Assembly (NCBI GenBank): GCA_020746875.1 | Contig: JAGTJL010000014.1 | Location: 1,240,001 to 1,304,000 of the forward strand | DNA length: 64,000 nt | From: Rhexocercosporidium sp. MPI-PUGE-AT-0058 | Taxonomy: Eukaryota; Ascomycota; Leotiomycetes; Helotiales | Direction of reading: 5' to 3' | Shown: piece after piece, positions 10,613-20,233 of the stretch | Numbering within the stretch: position 1 is the first letter of the stretch | Layout: each line of letters begins with the position of its first letter | The notes under the pieces: generated by a model | The model's input: only the letters and a program-made list of their open reading frames with translations | Told to the model about the DNA's origin: nothing | Databases searched by the model: none | Program-made: the position numbers and the translations under genes

Positions 10613-12529
10613 CTACCCCCTCAAGTTAACAGCAACAACCGTGTCCGGACTTTCAACATCAAGTTGCATACCATGCTCCCCATGCTCCTCTCCGTCTTCT
10701 CCATCACCACCAACCCAACTCTCATCAATACTATAATCCACGCTCTCCCTCCCCCGGCTCTCGCTCTCATCCTCCGTCCCCTCCAAAACCGGCTCCTGGA
10801 AAACAACGATCTCCTCCAAAGCTCTAATCCTCAATCTCGGATCAACCCTCTCAACCTCCCTCGCTAATCCTCGAATACCATCAACAAGAACATCAACCCT
10901 CTCCCAAACAGCAATCCCCGCCCTCCCGCTTGCTCGCTGCGAGAAAAGAACATTATGTTTTGTTCCAGCCCACGCAGGACAAACATAAGCCTCTCCCTCT
11001 CCATCGGCACCAAAGACCGTCACTGCGACTTTACTCCTTTCCCTCATCTTTTTCTTCTCTTTCCCCTTCCGACCATCCACCGGCCCCGACATCCCACTCT
11101 CAAACCCCCTGACCTCATCCACAGCCGCCGCCCAGAACCTCGCACCCGCCTCCGGACCAGGTAACCACGCCAACTGCGTAACGTCAATTATCTCCATCTT
11201 CGATAGCCCATGCCCAGGACTCCTCCTCCTCAACGCACTCAACACCAAACTCAGCAAGCCAACAGGAGAGTCACAAAGTGCGTACGCGAACGTATTAGGT
11301 TCCCTCAATCCGAGCACACCAACCGCACCATAAGCCCTTCCTCCGCGATTCAGGAGCGGCCTCTCCTCACCCCTTGCGTTGTTAGGATGTGAAGATGTCC
11401 GGGTTCGAGTTCGAGATTGTGTTGATGCCAAAGCGACGAAATCGCTCTTCTCATATCCCCAGAGATTGGCGTGGAAGAAGCGCGCGAAAGCGAATTTCAT
11501 CCATCCGACAGGCTGCTCGCTCAATATCGGGGCTTGTACACAAGGCTCGATAACATGGATTCCCAGACATCTGTCTTTATGCTCCTCTCCCAGTATCCGC
11601 AACAAGTGATAGTCTATCCCCGCGGGACTATCTGCGCCTGATCCCGTTGCGCTGGCGAGGTAGTATGTATAACCGAGCCTCTTCATCAGGGCATCGCAGA
11701 GGGCAGCGGATTTCGAGAGGAGGGACGTGGAGGTTTGGAAAGCATCGCTGAATCCTAGACCGGGCAGGGAGGGGACGATGAGTGTGAATGGTTGGGTGGA
11801 TGTTGGTGACGCGGGGTCGGTGAGGGGTGCGAAGAGGGGGGTTAGGGAGAGGTTTGTTAGGGGGAAGGTGGGGATTAGGAGAAGTGGGAGGGCGTGTTTA
11901 TGTGGTGATTTAATGTGGAGGAAGTGGATTCGTAGAGGTGGTGAGGGTGTGGGTGTGGTTGTGGTTGAGGGGAGTGAGATCGCGGTTCGGTATTGGGGGA
12001 GGGCGGTGTTGAGGTGGGTTTCGCGCTGGCGCCAGGTGTAGTGCTCTAGCCTGTGGTTTCGTCAGTTGGATTCTGGCTAATTACATCCATTCATATCTTT
12101 CCGTCCCAAATATTGACTCCAAAGCAGATATAAAGCAGAGGCGGAATTATAATGGCGCAGGAGATACCTCGGTCGCTCTCACCACCCCATCAGAACACGA
12201 AAAACAGCAACTCACCAAAAGTCAATCAACGGCTCAATCTCACTCTTCGGCGTCCCATGTTCCCCTTCCCTCCCCCTAGGTAAGAGGACCTCATGTGGTA
12301 ACCTCGTCAACTCGAGTTTCTTCTTTGTGAGATCAAGGTACTTGGATGATACCTACAATGCGATGCGCCGTCAGTTTTTGGTCATGCGACACAATTCGCG
12401 CCCTGGTACGGGACGGGAAATGTAAGGGGATGCTGTGGTAAGTTTGGGGAAGAGGAGACTTACGTGGATCTTATATGGCTTGATTTCCTCGCTGTCAGCA
12501 GCGTGTAGACTGGCGATGCTGTTCTCCAT
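10613..12529 (-). CDS. Epoxide hydrolase-like alpha/beta-hydrolase, probable pseudoenzyme
   Basis: Three exons give a 546-aa protein: 12464-12529, 12216-12352 and 10613-12050. The introns have GTAAGT and GTGAGT donors and keep frame. The N terminus (KPYKIH joined to VSSKYLDLTKKKLELTRLPH, then FWLEHYTWRQRETHLN and LPQYRTAI) is the epoxide hydrolase N-terminal domain (EHN family). The strand before the cap is also typical (FTLIVPSLPGLGFSDAF). However, the oxyanion motif HGWPG is replaced by IPTFP (LLLIPTFPLTNL), and the nucleophile segment GGDWG is replaced by ASATGSG, with no Asp there. The C-terminal half carries a basic insertion (DGRKGKEKKKMRERSK) and an acidic Gly/Glu-rich tail. The frame is fully open, so it is probably expressed, but a normal hydrolase reaction is unlikely. 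A transposon lies 97 bp upstream of the ATG and may affect expression. Confidence 0.8.
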
Positions 12530-12626
12530 CTTCCACCTTCTCTCCTCTGTCTCAGCCTCTCAAAACCAAAATCCAAAGGCTCAAAATTCTCAGCCCTATG
12601 CTCTCAGATCCGAGGACTCTCCGCTA

Positions 12627-12657
12627 CTATCCCCCCCCCCCGGTTATATGTTAAAAA
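12627..12657 (+). repeat. Left terminal inverted repeat of the Tc1-like element
   Basis: CTAT followed by 11 C and GGTTATATGTTAAAA. It matches the complement of the right end except for the length of the C run and one A/T difference. Confidence 0.85.
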
Positions 12658-12770
12658 GTGGGCTGGAAACCTCTAGAATTGTCAGCTCACCGCTCTCCTT
12701 TTAAGCTCACCGCCTCCAAATGTAGAATAATGTAAAGATCATAAGAAGTACATGAAAATCAGTGTATTTC

Positions 12771-14105
12771 CTAGTATTTTGTAGGTCCTCCTCGTGCAGT
12801 TATTACAGCCTGACATCTCCTCCACCAAGAATCAAGAAGGGTTTCAATGTACGAATCAGGGACCGCATTCCAAGCCTCCCATATGATTTTTCGAAGCTCT
12901 GGAAGAGGTATTTTCGAGGCGTCGTAGTATGCGGCGTAATAATGAGCTTGAATCCAATTCTTCATCCAATTCCATACGTGCTCAATAAGGTTAAGGTCCG
13001 GAGAGTATCGAGGAAACTTGATATACGGTATTCCACGCCTATAAAGGTTCTCGTAGGTCTGCTGGGATCGATGGCATGCTGCGTTGTCTTGCATCCAAAT
13101 AAGGCTATGATTTTGACGGTGGATTTGTATAAACATCTCGATATTGCTCAAAATCAAAGCGTCGTATTTCGTTGAGTTCATCGATCCCCATTCCTTTTCC
13201 CAAAAGACAGCTGGCCCTTTCTTTCCTAAAGCAATCGTACCGTGAAACATCCAAGCAGGCCGTTTGCTATATTTGTGTTGTAAACAGTCTGCGTGGTATC
13301 GATCAGAGCCGTCGACTTTACAAGAAACGTATGATTGTGTATGCGCTCCTCCAAAAGCCCAAACCTCGTCCGAAAAGATCTGTGAAAGTAGTCGTTCTCG
13401 AGACCATTTAATTGCCTCATTAGCAAAGTCGAGACGCTCTTGCCAAACCTCAGGATCGTCTGAAAACCCCTTCTTTTTAGAAACTCTTCGGCCATAACCT
13501 ACGAGCTTAAATGCCGTACGAACTGCCTTAGCAGAATGTCCTTGGAGTTCGAGTTCTGGTGCGATATAAGGTATATGTTTGTATGCGACTCGTCGATGAG
13601 AAGGTGAAGCCGTAAGCCATTTCTCTAGTCGTTGTCGTTTTGGCGTATTAATCGCAGGTTTATGAGGGCCGCAACGAGTCTTTTGAGGAGTTGATCTGTT
13701 TTCTTTAGCATGTTGAATCTGCCTTAAAGTATAACCAAGCTTTGAATGAATTTCTGCTGGTGTATGACCGAAAAAAAGAGCTGTTTTAATACGAATACGG
13801 TCTGATCGAGTCGTTAAAGGTGCATATACTCGTCGTGGAGTTCTAACTTGAGTGGAAATCTGAGATTCATGCCGAGAACCATTTTGAGAGTCCCACGTAC
13901 GTGTAGAGGCTTGAGAAGTCGGTACGGAGGTTTGCGAATCAGGAATCTCGTAAATAACGCGTGTAGGCGTCTGCGGCGTGCAAAGAAGGCTTTGAATATC
14001 CATTATATCGTCTGCGGAGTAAGTAATGTGGTTGTAAAAGCGTTGAATTAAGTTGTTTGTTACGTTTACAGATAACTTCACTTTTCTGCCGGCAGAGAGT
14101 ATCAC
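12771..14105 (-). CDS. Tc1-like transposase (DD34E)
   Basis: 444 codons, uninterrupted. It catalyses cut-and-paste excision and insertion at TA sites. An N-terminal disordered Ser/Thr-rich stretch precedes a helix-turn-helix DNA-binding region (RIKTALFFGHTPAEIHSKLG) and a linker of basic residues. The catalytic triad is visible as IFSDEVWAF (first Asp), LIWMQDNAACHRS (second Asp) and SPDLNLIEHVWNWMK (Glu), with 34 residues between the second Asp and the Glu, which is the Tc1 spacing. The start at 14105 is the first Met. A later Met (MDIQSLLC, residue 35) is an alternative. No stop or frameshift is seen, in contrast to several neighbouring genes. Confidence 0.92.
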   Translation of the reverse strand: MILSAGRKVKLSVNVTNNLIQRFYNHITYSADDIMDIQSLLCTPQTPTRVIYEIPDSQTSVPTSQASTRTWDSQNGSRHESQISTQVRTPRRVYAPLTTRSDRIRIKTALFFGHTPAEIHSKLGYTLRQIQHAKENRSTPQKTRCGPHKPAINTPKRQRLEKWLTASPSHRRVAYKHIPYIAPELELQGHSAKAVRTAFKLVGYGRRVSKKKGFSDDPEVWQERLDFANEAIKWSRERLLSQIFSDEVWAFGGAHTQSYVSCKVDGSDRYHADCLQHKYSKRPAWMFHGTIALGKKGPAVFWEKEWGSMNSTKYDALILSNIEMFIQIHRQNHSLIWMQDNAACHRSQQTYENLYRRGIPYIKFPRYSPDLNLIEHVWNWMKNWIQAHYYAAYYDASKIPLPELRKIIWEAWNAVPDSYIETLLDSWWRRCQAVITARGGPTKY

Positions 14106-14203
14106 GTGCGTATTTCTAGAGGATTCTATAATGATTTAATTGGCTACAAAGCCCTGTTCTACCCCCTGATGCAACCCCTCCTAATTCCCCTGCAAAATCG
14201 ACA

Positions 14204-14232
14204 CATTTAACATTTAACCGGGGGGGGGATAG
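14204..14232 (-). repeat. Right terminal inverted repeat of the Tc1-like element
   Basis: Plus strand reads TTTAACATTTAACC, a run of 9 G, ATAG, then the TA target base pair. It is the inverted partner of the repeat at 12627. Confidence 0.85.
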
Positions 14233-15141
14233 TAGTAAGTAAAACCGACAAGTCGCCACAGTAACTCAGCTAGCTCAATTGATATAAACAATCTCGCACT
14301 CAATGGCAAAAAGTTCAGACCCGTTGCATGTAGCGGTATAAATCCGAGACATGAGCCCAGGTGAAATCAAATTTTAGAATTTCAATACAGCGCAATCCCC
14401 CGTCCATATCAGTCCCATCTGTCACCCAACTCCGAGGCAGACATGTGGCTTGACCCCTTCTAGACTGTGGCGTAAGCTCGTCAGCTCCTGCCCATTTGAC
14501 CCACTCCATCCCTGTCCCTCCACTCCGGTCCTGTCAGAATGCTGTCCCTGCATGGCCGAGTCTGTATGAGGAAAGTCTCATCGGCGATCGAGACGGGTGG
14601 GATTGCACAGCCACACTCGTGAGAGAGCCACAGAGCTCCAAGTGGCTTGAGCAAGACTTGGGGTGTAAGCGAGGCGAGGATCTTGACATCTGGGAAAGCT
14701 GAATGGTGTACCGAGAAATGATTTTCAGAGAGAAATACTTGGAATGGGGAGCAGATGCAGGAGGGGCCTCGTGGCCTGGGGTCTGGGAAGTAAGGATCTA
14801 CGGACTACTGATTGAGTTGGCATCAGTAGTCCGTAGATCCTTAAGGCCTCGCCTTTGATAGGAACCTAGAAACTTGACTGGAAAGATACTTGGAAAAGTG
14901 CGTAGAAAACGAATCAAAAGCAATTAACTGGGGAACGGCGGTATAGGTAGAAGAGAAAAAGTAATGCCAATGCTTGCTAGCTAGCTGCCCAAGTCCAATA
15001 ATTCCCAACGCCTCGCTGGTGTATCTAACTCTCTGTACTGTACTCGCTCGGCACAACCACAACTGAAGGATGACTCTTGCCATGCTGGCATGGTCTAGAA
15101 CCTCCCCTTTGCCTCTCGCCTGGAGAACATATGCCGCATGT
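14233..15141. other. Intergenic between transposon and HID-1 gene
   Basis: No supported gene. The only clear structure is the perfect inverted repeat at 14791-14843, listed separately. The part near 15,141 is the 3' flank of the HID-1 family gene. Confidence 0.4.
14791..14843. repeat. Perfect 22-nt inverted repeat with 9-nt loop
   Basis: TAAGGATCTACGGACTACTG followed by AT, a 9-nt spacer TGAGTTGGC, then the exact complement ATCAGTAGTCCGTAGATCCT followed by TA. The stem is uninterrupted, so RNA from either strand would fold into a strong hairpin. It could be the remains of a small inverted-repeat element (MITE-like), a precursor of small RNA, or a transcription-end structure. No gene is assigned. 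Confidence 0.8.
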
Positions 15142-18100
15142 CTAGATGATAGCCCCTCGAATCAAGCCGGGCCGTTCCCCATTGCCCGTCCCCGTCCTGG
15201 CCAGCACCGGCCGCTCTGGTCTCCCTTCGCCACCGCCACCTGACTGCGCGTCCTGTCCCCCACCTCCAACACCCCTTAGATTGATGCTACCAATTCGACT
15301 CACGATGTTGCTCCCTACAGCATCGACTGCTCCACGGGGTGAGCTTAATGTAGGTCCGCTAGGAGCAACGGTCTCGACACGGAAAAGCTTGATTGCTGTC
15401 CCGTTCCAGACGCCGACTGTGCCCTTTTGTACTTGCATCTCGCTGGTGAAGACGAATGACCAGAGGAGGGATTCGTACCAGCCGAGGGATAGAGGCGACC
15501 ATTCGAAGTATTGGATGCGGATTGGTGAGGGATCTACGCCGGCGATCTTTGCTGTTTGGATGGTGCGAATGATAGAAGTTGAGGGAGTGTCGGTTGAAGA
15601 GCGTTGTGTTGGGAGGAGTGGTGCAAGTTGATCGATGAGTGTGAGAATTGTATGGAGGGGAAGTTCAGTAAGCCACGACTCAATCCAGTCTGGAGTGGGC
15701 TCAAAAGCACCGTGGATTGAGAAAGCTGCTGTCGAGTAACTGTTTAGACTTGTTGTGCTGTTTGCACGGGAGAAGGTTGGCATGCCAGCTGTTGAAATTA
15801 GCAGCCCGCTCACAAGTGGAAAAAAACTAGCTTACCTGGCATCTTTCCTCTCGCTTTTTCTGACATTCCTCTCAATTGAGTTGGAACTGCATCATCTATA
15901 CTTGATGAGACAGACGAAGCTCTTGATGGCTGCTCTGTGGGTGTGGATTCAGCTGGTGTAGGACGATTGTCATCATCAGTATCCTCGTCCTCGTCGTCTC
16001 CAATGGCAAAAGTTCCATCTTCAGGCACATCGCTGAGAGTAGGCGCATGCGGTTGGCTTATCGACGGACTTCGCAGACTATCAACAGATCCTCTTCGACT
16101 TTCTGCTAGGTCATTGGGATCTGTCTGACGCTCCTTTCTGCGTCTGTTACGGCGTTCGATCTCTTCTTGGCCACTTTCAAGAGTAAAAGTTCGAAGGGCT
16201 ACATAAGTCAGCTACCATGCAACAAAAATCCCCTATGTACTTGCTTACCTTCGAATCGCTTATGATTCCGTAGAACAGCATAGATGAAATTTGGATTTTC
16301 TAAGATGAGAGTCAGCAGCAACGCCATTGGAACTCCCGCGCCCTAAAAATCAAATATGCAAACATTCTTACGTCGCGACTGAAACCCCTTGGGTGTCATA
16401 TTGATCTCTAAAGAAAGAACAATTCAGTCCAAGCTCGTTACCGTGTAATGAGACTTAGAGAATAGAGTCCGCAAATGCTCCTTGAGCGCTGTGTGAAGAG
16501 TGCACCTAAGAGGCTGGGGCACTCACTAATAAACTGATGCTCGATGATGGCATTCATGCTCTCGAGCAGTGACTGTAGTAAGTTGTGGTTCCCCTCGTTT
16601 GCCAGTAGAAAGCTGGGTGAAGACATGGAAGAGAAAAGTTGGAGAAGCTTCGAAGAAGCTGATGCGCTCAGATTCTCGAGGTATGCTGCGATATTGTTGA
16701 TGACTGCCAATAAAGCTGGGTAAATTGCTGTGAGCTTTCCTTGGCTCGTTGTGATTATGTTGTAGATTGACTAGTCATGGTTAGTACGGCCTTTCTGTGC
16801 TCCCGACTTATGAGCACTTACGTGAATGAGGAAATCTGCATAGGTTCCATTGAAGTTCTGCAGTCGAATAGTTGGTGGTAGCGTTTCTTGGGCCTCAAAT
16901 CTCTTGTTCAGGTTCTTCCCAAAATTCGGCTCTACACTCAGAGTCTGGAGCAAGAAAACACACATTCGAACGACTCCTTGCTTCGAAGCATCTAGCTTGT
17001 ACTCGATAGCATAGAAGAGGATTAGGACAAGGAAATCATGTGATCGACCTGTATCAATGATAAATGAGCGGAATCGTTTGTTACACTGAGTAATCTCCCA
17101 GAAGAGCATGATCATCTCAGATGTACATTTTACGGATTGCTGGTTTCCGGGGATGTAGGAAGTACTGGCGTTGAGGGGTTGATTGAGTATTCTTGTCATT
17201 CCATCAACGATAAATTGAAAGTCTTGAGGTCTATGGAGACGGCCAAGGAAATGTCGGAAGTAGTCTAGGAAAATCAGCCTTGTTTGCAATGATTTCCATA
17301 AATCAAAAACACGTACTCTTCTTTGCGTGCGCAGGATCTGTCTCTGGTATTGGGTAGAGCAGAATGACTAGGAGGAACTGCATTTATTAGCCAACTTTTC
17401 TTACTCAACAGAAACTAGAGGAAACCAACCTGGAGTGCATATGTGACCAATATCGCCTTTGGATCCTTGAATACTTGGACGTTGTATGGGACTCGCCAAG
17501 ATGCTGGATTGTACTTCAACGTCTGCAAATATTAGCTCTTGATCTCAACCGCCGATCCGCTTGACTTACAGTATTCAGCAACGAGCAAAGGACCGATAGA
17601 ACCACCTGCTTATCCGGACAAGTGACAATATAACTAATCGCCTTGACACCCTGAACGGGTAACAGATTCGCAGACATATACATGCTCTGACTGGTCAAAG
17701 TCAAAAGCAATCTCAATATCTCGGTCCTATTACTCTCGAACTCCTTGCTCGTCCCAATCGACGTATTGCACCCCACACCACTCTGCCATATCGCATACGT
17801 GACTTTATTCTTCGTGTTCTGCGGGTGCGGGAGCGTGAAATCGGCGAAGAAGAGTAGGTCGATCAGGGTATCTATCAACTCCTCTGCGAGCGGCTTCACT
17901 TCTTCGAACTCCTCGCCTGCCGCCTCGAGCTTCGCGAGCTCTTCTTGCGATTCGTCGAAGAGCACATCGCGAGCCAGCGACGCTTTCCTGGAAATTGTCA
18001 GCCATGTATCTTCCTGCAATGCTTGCTCAATGCCTGCGTACCGTGTCCGCTTCCTCCTGACACCCCAGAAGAACTTATCTTCCCACGCCTGTAACTGCTC

Positions 18101-18496
18101 TGCCTCGTAGATGTATGGTAGTATCCGAGTGAGGATCCGTATACAATTCAGCGCATCTCTCTCTGGCGCAAGCTCAGGATCTGGAAACGAAGGGTGATGT
18201 CGCAGTATGAATAGCCGGCTCGTAATCGCCAGCACGAGCGTCTCTAGATTCTCCAGCGCCGTGTCGCGTGTCCGCCGAATATCGTTCGGTGAGAAGAGAC
18301 TGAACACATCTTCAGTAGACTCGGGGAGTTCCCAGAACTGGCGCGGGGTAGATTGTCAGTGTGGGAGAGAAGGGGGAGTGAAGCCTGGCTGGTATCTTAC
18401 TGATGCCCAGTATGGATCATCGGCGGGGATGACTTTGTCCTCTGACAGTCTGAATATGCCCTTCTTGAATACGAGCTTCGAGTCGGAGGCCCCCAT
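15142..18496 (-). CDS. HID-1 family protein (Hid1/Ecm30-like)
   Basis: A large multi-exon gene. HID-1 relatives are peripheral Golgi/trans-Golgi proteins needed for sorting and secretory-granule traffic in animals; yeast Ecm30 is related. The N terminus MGASDSKLVFKKGIFRLSE is the family signature and offers Gly2 for myristoylation. Exon 1 is 18401-18496, exon 2 17570-18337, exon 3 17430-17522 (LKYNPASWRVPYN); all keep frame. Further exons carry FLLVILLYPIPE, DYFRHFLGRLHRPQDFQFIV, ANEGNHNLLQSLLESMNAII, NPNFIYAVLRNHKRFEALR, a Ser/acidic linker and a C-terminal block (YFEWSPLSLGWYESLLWSF). The last exon runs from about 15,784 to the TAG at 15142 with a Gly-rich tail. At least nine exons; the small-exon borders between 15.8 and 17.4 kb are approximate. 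No disruption was found. Confidence 0.9.
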
Positions 18497-18823
18497 TCTG
18501 GATTGTGTTAATCATCCGGTGTTGTGTGTACTGTGAGGGGAAGTGAAGAGTGGCAGAGCTCCAAGTTCTGGATGCTTGTCGGTAGATTCGACTGCCAGCT
18601 CTCGGATCTAATCACCACGTGAAGGGGGAAGAATTGAGAACACGGTGACTCAATCTTGATTGTTGATCATTACTCGAAGACAAAGGCTCACAAATGAAAT
18701 CCGAGAACTGATTTCGTCTTTCAATATTCATTGGTTGGTTCATTGTCTCGATTTAACGCAGCTCGCCAAGCCTGGCGCATGGGTATCTGCTCAATAATAC
18801 AATATTCAACATCTGGTCGCCGT
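18497..18823. promoter_or_regulatory. Upstream region of the HID-1 gene / 3' flank of POM34
   Basis: 327 bp without coding content between the HID-1 start codon and the Pom34 stop codon. Both genes are on the minus strand, so this is the HID-1 gene's promoter side. No motif was identified. Confidence 0.35.
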
Positions 18824-19651
18824 CTACGAGTACAACCTAGAACTCCCTGAATTCCTGCGTCCCTTGTCATAAAGCCACTTGCTATTTAATCCAATCCCAC
18901 CAGTCTTCGAAGCAGGACTCGGCGATCCTGGAGTCTCTTGTCCAAGCCTCAAAGATGGACCAAGAGGACTTGGAGAACCATATGAAGCCCGTCTCGTTCC
19001 ATTCATTCCACCACCCATTGCCTTTTGCAATAAAGGACTCGAACCTGGAGAGAAAGGCAAGCCCGTTGTACTGCCATTCGGACTGCCCTTAGCTGACAAT
19101 GGCGACCCTGAATAATTCCCCCTCGCGCCCGGCGACCCTCCCACAGGTGTTGTCCTTGCATATCTCGGTGGAGTAACGTATTGAGAGCCTGGCGTAGGTG
19201 GTGCAGAGCTCGGTGGTAGCCCAAGAAGCTTTCGTTGAGCTGGCGTAAGAGGGATGTCCGAGATGTCGTCCGGCGTTCGTACCAGTGGCATGCATGCCAT
19301 CACAATGTTAAACAGGAACACAAGTTGTAAGATGTAATAGGCCCAGTCTGCGTAGGGCGTGAGGGCTTTGCCCGGGTGGAAGAGGCTTGGGAGACTGGTA
19401 GGAATTAGTGTAGGCCTGCCTGTTGCTGGCAGATTCGGGACATACAAGGTCCATAACGCTCGTCCTATAACAAAAACCACCAAGAGTCCACCGCCGTTAT
19501 ATGCGATCTTCTTGACATTACTTGCGGTGAAGTTTGAGGCATTCTGGCGTCTCACAATCTCGTCCAGCTTGGGGTGTCTCCATGTGCCAGTGACGGGGGT
19601 TGAGGGTGTGGATTGCGCGACTGGCGTTGAAGGGCGAGTAGGAGTAGACAT
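18824..19651 (-). CDS. POM34: Nucleoporin Pom34
   Basis: Single-exon gene, 275 aa. Pom34 is a fungal pore-membrane nucleoporin that helps anchor the nuclear pore complex with Pom152 and Ndc1. A Ser/Thr-Pro rich N terminus (residues 1-22) leads to HPKLDEIVRRQNASNFT and two membrane segments, about residues 53-71 (GGLLVVFVIGRALWTLY) and 102-121 (WAYYILQLVFLFNIVMACM). Then comes the conserved DIPLTPAQRKLLGLPPSS motif with a TPGSQYVTPPRYARTTP stretch. The C-terminal half is Ser/Gly/Pro-rich and disordered, ending in a conserved basic WLYDKGRRNS segment. Length and topology fit the filamentous ascomycete family. Confidence 0.9.
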   Translation of the reverse strand: MSTPTRPSTPVAQSTPSTPVTGTWRHPKLDEIVRRQNASNFTASNVKKIAYNGGGLLVVFVIGRALWTLYVPNLPATGRPTLIPTSLPSLFHPGKALTPYADWAYYILQLVFLFNIVMACMPLVRTPDDISDIPLTPAQRKLLGLPPSSAPPTPGSQYVTPPRYARTTPVGGSPGARGNYSGSPLSAKGSPNGSTTGLPFSPGSSPLLQKAMGGGMNGTRRASYGSPSPLGPSLRLGQETPGSPSPASKTGGIGLNSKWLYDKGRRNSGSSRLYS

Positions 19652-20233
19652 AGCTATTTGAGGGCTGGTACCTTTCTCAGTGGTAGATGTTGAGCTGCCG
19701 TCTGATTAGCTTGCTGCAGAAAGACCGATTGCTTTCAATGACAATAAAGATTGATGCTCCATACCTGGTAGACTCGTCCTGGTGCCCTGGGCTTTCGCTC
19801 CCTTGTTAGTACCTGTAGGTTAGTAGAAGTATCGTGCAAGTAGAGTGGTCCTATGAAAGCATTGTCGTAAGCTCGACCTCCGGTGGCAGCTGATGGTGGT
19901 CGTGTCGGGCGTACTGTTTGTTGGTCGAAATATTTGTTTTGTTTTGTTTTGAAGCCTTCCCCAAATTCACTCAATCCATGTCGTCGTACCTTATTTTCAT
20001 GGCACCAGCACGCCAGCCCGCTCCGAGAATCCCTGTCCGGATGCATCCACAGATCCACCTCGGCTTTCCGCCCCGCCATCTTTACGTGTCAGCCTCGACC
20101 TTGACCCAACCCAACCTGACTTCTGACACAGGACGAGGAGACCTTTGGCTCGCAAGCAGAACAACATAAAAGTGCCTGCAACGACACGTCCATGAAGATA
20201 TACTCTTCCATTTAACCCTTCTACTCTGCCGTT
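19652..20233. promoter_or_regulatory. Divergent promoter between POM34 and the AMP-binding gene
   Basis: 582 bp shared upstream region. An open frame on the minus strand (19735-20079) has no recognisable protein character and is judged non-coding. No specific binding motif was identified. Confidence 0.45.

Larger units (their letters stand above)
12627..14232 (-). mobile_element. Complete Tc1-like (IS630-Tc1-mariner) DNA transposon
   Basis: 1,606 bp bounded by inverted ends. The left end reads CTAT, a run of 11 C, GGTTATATGTTAAA; the right end in complement reads CTAT, a run of 9 C, GGTTAAATGTTAAA. Each end is directly flanked by TA (12625-12626 and 14233-14234), the target duplication expected of this superfamily. 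One long transposase frame on the minus strand fills the interior. Ends, target site and open frame are all present, so the element looks young and possibly able to move. It is inserted in the upstream region of the epoxide-hydrolase-like gene, with both transcribed in the same direction. Confidence 0.9.

Noticed and set aside
10362..12041. Long plus-strand open frames opposite the epoxide-hydrolase-like gene
   Set aside because: They are shadows of the minus-strand coding sequence: low complexity, Ser/Pro/Arg-rich and without motifs.
19735..20079. 114-codon minus-strand frame between POM34 and the AMP-binding gene
   Set aside because: No conserved features and located in a divergent promoter region; kept as non-coding.
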